A DNA stretch of 8,975 bases, from NCBI GenBank assembly GCA_945905915.1, contig CAMDQL010000070.1:1-8975 (forward strand), read 5' to 3'. A program made the translations under genes and the position numbers. Positions 1 to 4,929 of the stretch are shown one piece after another. The stretch's first letter is position 1, and every line of letters starts with the position of its first letter. The notes beneath the pieces were generated by a model, which searched no databases, was not told the origin of the DNA, and worked only from the letters and a program-made list of their open reading frames with translations. This DNA comes from Flavobacterium psychrophilum (lineage in GTDB: Bacteria > Bacteroidota > Bacteroidia > Flavobacteriales > Flavobacteriaceae).

Positions 1-110
1 AAGCAAATTTCGGAAATCGCAATTTAAAATCGAGTTATATTTTAATAATAATTAAAGTATGTTATTAACGAAAACGTTGTAGATTTTGTAAATAAACACA
101 AATAAAGTAA
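1..110. other. AT-rich flank downstream of the acyl-CoA reductase gene
   Basis: This short stretch lies 3' of the minus-strand reductase gene and runs off the window edge. I see no coding frame and no convincing terminator. The only structure is a small inverted repeat, AACG-AAAA-CGTT at 67-78, which is too short and lacks the T-run expected of a minus-strand terminator. It may be a spacer before another gene outside the window. Confidence 0.5.
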
Positions 111-1169
111 TTATATTTTTGATAAAAAGGCCAAAGTATCTAAATTATCGGCATAATCCCAAAGTTTTGGTTGTTGGGTTTGTCCAAAAATAATTGAATT
201 TTCAATAAGATCTTTTGAAACGATGCATTGAATTTGATCTGCATCATTACTTAATCGTGATTTAATTTCTTCCAAATTTTCGTAAAACTCATAAAAAACG
301 GAAGAAATAGGCGAGGAGTAACTCGTATCTTCTTTGATAGTTAAAAACTCATTATCTAATAGTTGAAAGTTACTCATTAAGAAAACCGCTTTATTGTAAT
401 CGTAATTATTTGCATATTTTTCATATTGAATTACTTCGCGATATTCAAACATGGCTTTAAAAAATGCTTCAAAATTATAATCCTTTGGCACAAAAAGTTT
501 AGAAACATTACGACACCCTAAACCAAAATATCTAAAAATATCTTCACCTAAACCAACTAATTCTTCATGAGTTTCTGTTCCATTTAAAACAGCGATCGAA
601 TTTCTATTTTTACGAATGATACTAGGTTTGTCTTTAAAATAATATTCAAAATAACGTGCTGTGTTGTTGCTTCCGGTGGCTATTACCGCATCAAAATCTT
701 CTAATTTTCCTTCAACAAATGTTATTTTTGAGTTAAGTACAGGTTGAATAGCAATCAAATATTTAGCTAAAAATTTCAATAAATGTTGGTCGCTTGAAGA
801 AGTTTTTACGAGCACATCATGACCCGAAATTAATACCGAAAGAAAATCATGAAAACCAACTAACGGGATATTTCCTGCTAAAACTAATCCAATTTTTTTA
901 GGTGCTATTTTTGAAAAATCATACAAAGAAAGCCACTGATTTAGGTTGGTTTCAGATAAGGCTTTTCCCCAAGATTGAATACTGAAATAGACTTGCTCTG
1001 GAGTAAACCAACCATTGTGCGATTGTGATAATTCGACTAACGAAATGAAATCATCATAAAATAAATCGTTTTGTGGCACCGAAGTTTCTTTAGTATTTTT
1101 TTCTAAAGAAAATTGGCGTAAAAAGTTTCCTAATTCAACAAAACTCGATTTTATTTCACTTTGTAACAT
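111..1169 (-). CDS. LuxC-family acyl-CoA reductase (aldehyde dehydrogenase superfamily)
   Basis: This 352-residue protein resembles the LuxC-type acyl-CoA reductases common in Bacteroidota annotations. Members reduce an acyl-CoA or acyl thioester to an aldehyde with NAD(P)H through a cysteine thioester; the natural substrate here is unknown. Visible support is the Rossmann-like segment around residues 93-125 (IGLVLAGNIPLVGFHDF, then a VKTSSS stretch with K122), a second nucleotide-binding-like ATGSNNTARYF segment at 164-174, and FGLGCRNVSKLFVP at 215-228, whose C219 is the best candidate nucleophile. There is no signal peptide or membrane segment, so it should be cytosolic. It is shorter than luminous-bacterial LuxC, and there are no luxA, B, D or E neighbours, so bioluminescence is not implied. 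The start at 1169 is the first ATG after an in-frame stop at 1236-1238. It is divergent from the ferredoxin gene and faces a shared promoter region. The family call is firm; the physiological role is not. Confidence 0.85.
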   Translation of the reverse strand: MLQSEIKSSFVELGNFLRQFSLEKNTKETSVPQNDLFYDDFISLVELSQSHNGWFTPEQVYFSIQSWGKALSETNLNQWLSLYDFSKIAPKKIGLVLAGNIPLVGFHDFLSVLISGHDVLVKTSSSDQHLLKFLAKYLIAIQPVLNSKITFVEGKLEDFDAVIATGSNNTARYFEYYFKDKPSIIRKNRNSIAVLNGTETHEELVGLGEDIFRYFGLGCRNVSKLFVPKDYNFEAFFKAMFEYREVIQYEKYANNYDYNKAVFLMSNFQLLDNEFLTIKEDTSYSSPISSVFYEFYENLEEIKSRLSNDADQIQCIVSKDLIENSIIFGQTQQPKLWDYADNLDTLAFLSKI

Positions 1170-1199
1170 CTGTAACTTGTATATATGTGGTTTACATTG

Positions 1200-1207
1200 T
1201 AATTTTG
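1200..1207 (+). promoter_or_regulatory. Putative -7 element for the ferredoxin gene
   Basis: TAATTTTG matches the Bacteroidota -7 consensus TAnnTTTG exactly. A TTG at 1177-1179 lies 20 nt upstream and can serve as the -33 element, within the spacing usual for this phylum. Transcription would start near 1213 and give a leader of about 90 nt before the ferredoxin ATG at 1305. The assignment is from motif and position only. Confidence 0.5.
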
Positions 1208-1209
1208 CA

Positions 1210-1217
1210 CAAAAATA
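1210..1217 (-). promoter_or_regulatory. Putative -7 element for the acyl-CoA reductase gene
   Basis: Read on the minus strand, this is TATTTTTG, an exact TAnnTTTG match. It would start transcription near 1203, about 33 nt before the ATG at 1169. I see no good minus-strand TTG at the expected -33 distance, so it is weaker than its plus-strand partner. The two elements are only 2 nt apart and point towards each other, so polymerase probably cannot occupy both at once. Confidence 0.4.
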
Positions 1218-1226
1218 ATATAATAT

Positions 1227-1300
1227 GTCGAGAGTCTAACGTCTTAAAGTAAAAAGATTTATGACATTTGACTTTATGACATTTCAACATTAAGACAAAA
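1227..1300. repeat. Degenerate 7-8 nt tandem array in the ferredoxin leader
   Basis: About ten units of 7 or 8 nt run to within 4 nt of the ferredoxin start. GTC anchors occur at 1227, 1234 and 1241, and GAC anchors at 1263, 1270, 1278 and 1294, with AAC at 1286 keeping the phase. Two units in the middle are degenerate. Within the array, a perfect 12-bp direct repeat TTTATGACATTT occurs at 1258-1269 and 1273-1284, and a perfect 7-bp inverted repeat, GTCTTAA at 1241-1247 and TTAAGAC at 1290-1296, encloses most of it. All of it falls in the predicted transcribed leader. Function is unknown. Confidence 0.65.
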
Positions 1301-1304
1301 TAAA

Positions 1305-1655
1305 ATGGCAATAATTATAACCGACGAATGCATTAACTGTGGAGCTTGTGAACCAGAGTGTCCTAATACGGCAATTTATGAAGGTGCTGACGACTGGAGA
1401 TATAAAGACGGGACAAAATTAAGCGGAAAAGTGATTTTACCAGATGGTACTGAAGTTGATTCAGATGCGGCTCAAACACCTATTTCAGATGATATTTATT
1501 ACATTGTTCCAGGAAAATGTACCGAATGTAAAGGTTTTCATGAAGAACCACAATGCGCTGCCGTTTGCCCTGTTGATTGTTGTGTTCCCGATGATAATCA
1601 TGTAGAAAGCGAAGAAACATTGTTAAACAGACAAGCTTTTTTACATAATGAGTAA
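1305..1655 (+). CDS. YfhL-like 2[4Fe-4S] ferredoxin
   Basis: This small cytosolic electron carrier has 116 residues and two cluster motifs. The first is CxxCxxCxxxCP at C9, C12, C15 and C19. The second is CxxC-x8-CxxxCP at C72, C75, C84 and C88, the long-spaced form of Allochromatium- and YfhL-type ferredoxins; extra cysteines follow at C92 and C93. By family rule each cluster takes three cysteines from one motif and the last from the other. The N-terminus and the KCTEC segment closely resemble E. coli YfhL as I recall it, but the interval between motifs is roughly 30 residues longer and contains a hydrophilic DGT-rich loop. The ATG at 1305 is the first after an in-frame TGA at 1269-1271 and is preceded by an A-rich run. 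Its divergent neighbour, the acyl-CoA reductase, is a possible but unproven functional partner. No terminator separates it from ychF, so read-through is possible. Confidence 0.93.
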   Translation: MAIIITDECINCGACEPECPNTAIYEGADDWRYKDGTKLSGKVILPDGTEVDSDAAQTPISDDIYYIVPGKCTECKGFHEEPQCAAVCPVDCCVPDDNHVESEETLLNRQAFLHNE

Positions 1656-1656
1656 A

Positions 1657-1685
1657 ATTTAAGTTAAAAATACTCAGACTTAAAT
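1657..1685. repeat. Small AT-only inverted repeat after the ferredoxin gene
   Basis: ATTTAAGT at 1657-1664 and ACTTAAAT at 1678-1685 are perfect 8-nt complements separated by 13 nt. The stem has one G-C pair and no following U-run, so it is unlikely to stop transcription between the ferredoxin gene and ychF. It is recorded as a weak structure only. Confidence 0.3.
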
Positions 1686-1714
1686 AATTAAAATAGAAAA
1701 ATAACTTAAAATAC

Positions 1715-1738
1715 ACTTTGAGCCTTCGTGCCTTGGTG
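1715..1738. repeat. GC-rich octad tandem repeat upstream of ychF
   Basis: Three 8-nt units stand in phase: ACTTTGAG, CCTTCGTG and CCTTGGTG, followed by GGCAA-like sequence. The stretch is clearly richer in G and C than the surrounding spacer and ends 12 nt before the ychF start codon. From memory, similar 'CTTCGTGCCTTTGTGG'-like strings recur between genes in flavobacterial genomes; I cannot confirm that here. If transcribed, it lies in the 5' leader of ychF. Confidence 0.6.
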
Positions 1739-1750
1739 GCAATCTAAAAT

Positions 1751-2845
1751 ATGAAAGCAGGAATTGTAGGATTACCAAATGTTGGAAAATCAACTTTATT
1801 TAATTGTTTATCAAACGCAAAAGCGCAAAGTGCTAACTTTCCGTTTTGTACTATCGAACCCAATATTGGTGTTGTAAACGTTCCCGATCCTCGTATTTCT
1901 CGTTTAGAGGAATTGGTAAAACCAGAACGTGTTCAAATGGCAACAGTTGATATTGTTGATATCGCAGGTTTGGTAAAAGGAGCCAGTAAAGGTGAAGGAT
2001 TAGGAAATCAATTCTTAGGAAATATTAGAGAATGTAATGCCATTATTCACGTTTTACGTTGTTTTGATAACGATAATATTGTTCACGTTGATGGCAATGT
2101 AAATCCAATTCGTGATAAAGAAACAATCGATATCGAATTGCAATTGAAAGACTTAGAAACGGTTGAAAAGCGTTTAGAAAAAACCAATCGCGCTGCGAAA
2201 ACTGGAAATAAAGAAGCACAAGTTGAAAAAGTATTGTTAGACAGAATTCGTCAGACTTTGATGGAAGCAAAATCGGCTCGTACGGTTGTTCCTCAAAATC
2301 AAGATGAAGTGGATTTGATGGAAGAATTCCAATTAATCACAACCAAACCTGTTTTATATGTGTGTAACGTAGACGAAGCTTCGGCAGTAAACGGAAACAA
2401 ATATGTAGACCAAGTTCGCGAATTGGTAAAAGACGAACAAGCAGAAGTAATCATTCTTTCCGTAGGAGCAGAAGCCGATATCACCGAATTAGAAAGCTAT
2501 GAAGAGCGTCAGGTATTCCTAGAAGACATGGGATTAACAGAACCAGGTTCGGCAGTGTTGATTCGTGCAGCTTATAAATTATTAAAATTACAAACCTATT
2601 TCACGGCTGGAGTTAAAGAAGTTCGTGCTTGGACAATCAATATCGGAGATACCGCACCAAAAGCAGCCGGAGTAATCCATACCGATTTTGAAAAAGGTTT
2701 CATTCGTGCAGAAGTTATTTCATTTGAAGATTTCTCAAATTTCGGTTCAGAAGCTAAAGTAAAAGAAGCAGGAAAATTAAGAGTGGAAGGTAAAGAATAC
2801 ATTGTAAAAGATGGCGATGTGATGCATTTCCGATTTAACGTGTAA
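1751..2845 (+). CDS. ychF: Ribosome-associated P-loop NTPase YchF (OLA1/YchF subfamily)
   Basis: A full-length member of the universally conserved YchF/OLA1 family: 364 residues, against 363 in E. coli. YchF is a cytosolic Obg-related NTPase that binds ribosomes and, unlike most relatives, prefers ATP to GTP; it is linked to stress responses and translation. The P-loop GLPNVGKST spans residues 7-15. The G3 motif DIAG is at 70-73, followed by a hydrophobic residue (L74) where classical GTPases carry the catalytic glutamine. The G4 position is NVDE (206-209) instead of NKxD, the hallmark of ATP preference. C33 in FPFCTIEPN corresponds to the redox-sensitive cysteine near residue 35 of E. coli YchF. 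A coiled-coil-like helical region lies around 125-185, and the TGS domain fills roughly 280-364. The start is fixed by an in-frame TAA at 1745-1747, just before the ATG. A strong terminator follows the gene. Confidence 0.98.
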   Translation: MKAGIVGLPNVGKSTLFNCLSNAKAQSANFPFCTIEPNIGVVNVPDPRISRLEELVKPERVQMATVDIVDIAGLVKGASKGEGLGNQFLGNIRECNAIIHVLRCFDNDNIVHVDGNVNPIRDKETIDIELQLKDLETVEKRLEKTNRAAKTGNKEAQVEKVLLDRIRQTLMEAKSARTVVPQNQDEVDLMEEFQLITTKPVLYVCNVDEASAVNGNKYVDQVRELVKDEQAEVIILSVGAEADITELESYEERQVFLEDMGLTEPGSAVLIRAAYKLLKLQTYFTAGVKEVRAWTINIGDTAPKAAGVIHTDFEKGFIRAEVISFEDFSNFGSEAKVKEAGKLRVEGKEYIVKDGDVMHFRFNV

Positions 2846-2850
2846 TCTAA

Positions 2851-2885
2851 GAAAATAGAAAATAGAGTAAAGAACATAGAAAAAA
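2851..2885. repeat. GAAAATA-type heptad tandem array after ychF
   Basis: Five units in strict 7-nt register begin at 2851, 2858, 2865, 2872 and 2879. The first two are identical GAAAATA; the next are GAGTAAA and GAACATA; the last merges into the A-run of the terminator. It begins 5 nt after the ychF stop codon. A-rich sequence can look periodic by chance, but the repeated leading G keeps the phase through all five units. Confidence 0.55.
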
Positions 2886-2912
2886 CCGTTGAAGCAATTC
2901 AACGGTTTTTTT
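2880..2912 (+). terminator. Strong intrinsic terminator of ychF, with GCAA tetraloop
   Basis: Perfect arms AACCGTTGAA and TTCAACGGTT (about 2884-2893 and 2898-2907) close on a GCAA loop at 2894-2897, a stable GNRA tetraloop. The right arm runs directly into a T-run ending at 2912. The A-run before the left arm pairs with that T-run, extending the stem. It should insulate the ferredoxin-ychF unit from parE. Confidence 0.93.
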
Positions 2913-2971
2913 GTTTGTAAATATGTCAATAAGTTATAGCACTTCTGTTTTTAAAATTGGGCTAATTCCTT

Positions 2972-2979
2972 TACATTAG
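2972..2979 (+). promoter_or_regulatory. Possible -7 element for parE-parC
   Basis: TACATTAG matches TAnnTTTG with one mismatch and lies 21 nt before the parE ATG. No TTG sits at a normal -33 distance: the one at 2957-2959 is too close. A promoter is expected here because a strong terminator precedes this region, but the exact element is a guess. Confidence 0.3.
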
Positions 2980-3000
2980 CACAAAATCCAAATTCTGTTT

Positions 3001-4857
3001 ATGTTAGATCAAAATCAATATACCGAAGACAATATACGTTCCCTGGATTGGAAAGAACACATTCGTATGCGTCCCGGTATGTATATCGGAAAACTAGGTG
3101 ATGGTTCGTCGCCCGATGATGGTATTTATATTTTATTAAAAGAAGTATTGGATAACTGTATCGATGAATTTGTCATGGGTGCCGGAAAAACCATCGAAGT
3201 TACTATTAAAGATAAACTTGTAACGGTACGCGATTATGGTCGAGGTATTCCGCTAGGAAAAGTCGTTGATGTTGTTTCTAAAATGAACACGGGTGGAAAG
3301 TACGATTCCAAAGCCTTCAAAAAATCGGTTGGTTTAAATGGTGTCGGAACCAAAGCAGTTAATGCACTTTCTAATTATTTCCGAGTAGAATCGGTGCGCG
3401 ATAACCAACAAAAAGCAGCGGAATTCTCTGCCGGAAATCTAACGTTAGAAGAAGATGTTCAAGAATCAACTAAGCGTAAAGGAACCAAAGTTTCGTTTAT
3501 TGCTGATGAAGCGATTTTTAAGAACTACAAATATCGAAACGAGTATGTCATTAAGATGCTCAAAAATTACTGTTATCTAAATACAGGATTGACCATTTTT
3601 TACAACGGTGAAAAGTATTTTTCAGATAACGGTTTAAAAGATTTATTAGAAGAAGCGATTCACGAAGATGATATGGTGTATCCAACGATTCATTTGTTGG
3701 GTGAAGATATCGAAGTAGCGATTACGCACAGTAAATCGCAATATTCAGAAGAATACCATTCGTTTGTTAACGGACAAAATACTACGCAAGGAGGAACGCA
3801 TTTAGGTGCTTTTCGTGAAGCAATTGTAAAAACCATCAAAGAGTTTTACAACAAACCTTTTGAAGCGTCGGATATTCGTAAATCGATTGTTTCGGCGGTT
3901 GCAGTTAAAGTGGAAGAACCGGTGTTTGAATCGCAAACCAAAACCAAATTGGGTTCAACCGATATTGGTCCGAATGGCCCTTCGGTGCGTTCGTTTGTAA
4001 ACGATTTCATCAAAACTAAGTTAGATAATTTCCTACATAAAAATCCAGAAGTTGCTGATGCGTTATTGCGTAAGATTTTACAAGCCGAACGCGAACGTAA
4101 GGAATTGTCAGGCATTAGAAAATTAGCCAAAGACCGTGCTAAAAAAGCCAGTCTTCACAATAAAAAATTACGCGATTGTCGTGTGCATTTAACCGATGCA
4201 AAAAATCCAAGAAGTTTAGAAAGTACGCTTTTTATTACCGAGGGAGATTCGGCTTCGGGTTCGATTACAAAGAGTCGTGATGTGAATACGCAAGCGGTTT
4301 TTAGTTTACGTGGTAAGCCTTTGAACTCGTATGGAATGACTAAGAAAATTGTGTACGAAAACGAAGAATTCAATTTATTACAAGCCGCACTAAACATTGA
4401 GGAAGACATGGGCGATTTGCGTTACAATAATATCGTAATTGCAACCGATGCCGATGTCGATGGAATGCATATTCGCTTGTTATTAATCACGTTTTTCTTG
4501 CAGTTTTTTCCAGAGTTGATTAAAGACGGTCATTTGTATATTTTACAAACACCTTTGTTCCGTGTGCGAAATAAAAAAGAAACGATTTATTGTTATTCGG
4601 ATCAAGAGAGAGTTGATGCCATTGAAAAGCTAAAACCAAAACCAGAAATCACCCGATTCAAAGGATTAGGGGAAATTTCGCCAGACGAGTTCAAGCATTT
4701 CATTGGGCAAGACATTCGATTAGATCCTGTTATGTTAGATAAAGCCACTTCAATTGAAACCTTGTTAGAATTCTACATGGGTAAAAATACCCCAGACCGA
4801 CAAGAGTTTATCATCAACAATTTGAAAGTGGAATTGGATGTGGTGGAAAAAAATTAG
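3001..4857 (+). CDS. parE: DNA topoisomerase IV subunit B
   Basis: The ATPase subunit of type IIA topoisomerase IV, which with ParC decatenates and relaxes chromosomal DNA. It has 618 residues, close to E. coli ParE (630). The GHKL ATPase domain (about 1-220) has catalytic E48 and Mg-binding N52 in [10 protein letters not shown]78 with GRGIP at 80-84, and the ATP-lid [14 protein letters not shown] at 111-124. The transducer (about 225-390) has QGGTH at 263-267 and QTKTKLGS at 312-319, with K316 in the place of the ATP-contacting lysine. The Toprim domain has EGDSA at 414-418 and the metal-binding DADVDG at 483-488, followed by KGLGE at 554-558. The large insertion of Gram-negative GyrB is absent, and LRGKPLN favours ParE over GyrB. 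An in-frame TAG at 2977-2979 makes 3001 the first usable ATG. parC starts 72 nt downstream with no terminator between, so the two are very probably cotranscribed. Confidence 0.96.
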   Translation: MLDQNQYTEDNIRSLDWKEHIRMRPGMYIGKLGDGSSPDDGIYILLKEVLDNCIDEFVMGAGKTIEVTIKDKLVTVRDYGRGIPLGKVVDVVSKMNTGGKYDSKAFKKSVGLNGVGTKAVNALSNYFRVESVRDNQQKAAEFSAGNLTLEEDVQESTKRKGTKVSFIADEAIFKNYKYRNEYVIKMLKNYCYLNTGLTIFYNGEKYFSDNGLKDLLEEAIHEDDMVYPTIHLLGEDIEVAITHSKSQYSEEYHSFVNGQNTTQGGTHLGAFREAIVKTIKEFYNKPFEASDIRKSIVSAVAVKVEEPVFESQTKTKLGSTDIGPNGPSVRSFVNDFIKTKLDNFLHKNPEVADALLRKILQAERERKELSGIRKLAKDRAKKASLHNKKLRDCRVHLTDAKNPRSLESTLFITEGDSASGSITKSRDVNTQAVFSLRGKPLNSYGMTKKIVYENEEFNLLQAALNIEEDMGDLRYNNIVIATDADVDGMHIRLLLITFFLQFFPELIKDGHLYILQTPLFRVRNKKETIYCYSDQERVDAIEKLKPKPEITRFKGLGEISPDEFKHFIGQDIRLDPVMLDKATSIETLLEFYMGKNTPDRQEFIINNLKVELDVVEKN

Positions 4858-4889
4858 TATTCAGTGTTCAGTTTTTAGTGAGCAGTGAT
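4855..4889. repeat. CAGT-anchored heptad array starting on the parE stop codon
   Basis: Units in exact 7-nt register begin at 4855, 4862, 4869, 4876 and 4883, each opening with TAGT or CAGT (for example CAGTGTT, CAGTTTT, CAGTGAT). The TAG of the first unit is the parE stop codon, so the array overlaps the coding sequence by 3 nt. It occupies nearly half of the parE-parC spacer. Function is unknown. Confidence 0.65.
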
Positions 4890-4904
4890 TTAAAGTAAAA
4901 AAGC

Positions 4905-4925
4905 ATACTGAAAATAATTCAGCAT
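4905..4925 (+). promoter_or_regulatory. Small hairpin just upstream of the parC start
   Basis: ATACTGAA at 4905-4912 and TTCAGCAT at 4918-4925 form a 7-pair stem with one A-C mismatch and the 5-nt loop AATAA. It ends 4 nt before the parC ATG, inside the ribosome footprint. It could modulate ParC synthesis relative to ParE, but it is short and AT-rich and may be incidental. Confidence 0.3.
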
Positions 4926-4929
4926 AAAA

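Noticed and set aside
67..78. AACG-AAAA-CGTT inverted repeat as terminator of the reductase gene
   Set aside because: The 4-bp stem is too short and has no T-run in the minus-strand direction.
111..1169. Bioluminescence (lux) locus suggested by the LuxC similarity
   Set aside because: No luciferase, acyl-transferase or synthetase gene is nearby, and LuxC-family reductases are common in non-luminous Bacteroidota.
1227..1300. CRISPR-like array
   Set aside because: The units are 7-8 nt with no unique spacers of normal length and no cas genes.
1480..1716. Minus-strand 78-codon frame overlapping the ferredoxin gene and following spacer
   Set aside because: Most of it is antisense to the ferredoxin; the rest is AT-rich spacer that yields a Phe/Tyr/Leu-rich string by composition. 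It has no recognisable motif.
3846..4409. Minus-strand open frames within parE
   Set aside because: They are reverse-strand shadows of a confidently identified topoisomerase gene, with serine-rich low-information products. The same applies to the frames antisense to parC and ychF.
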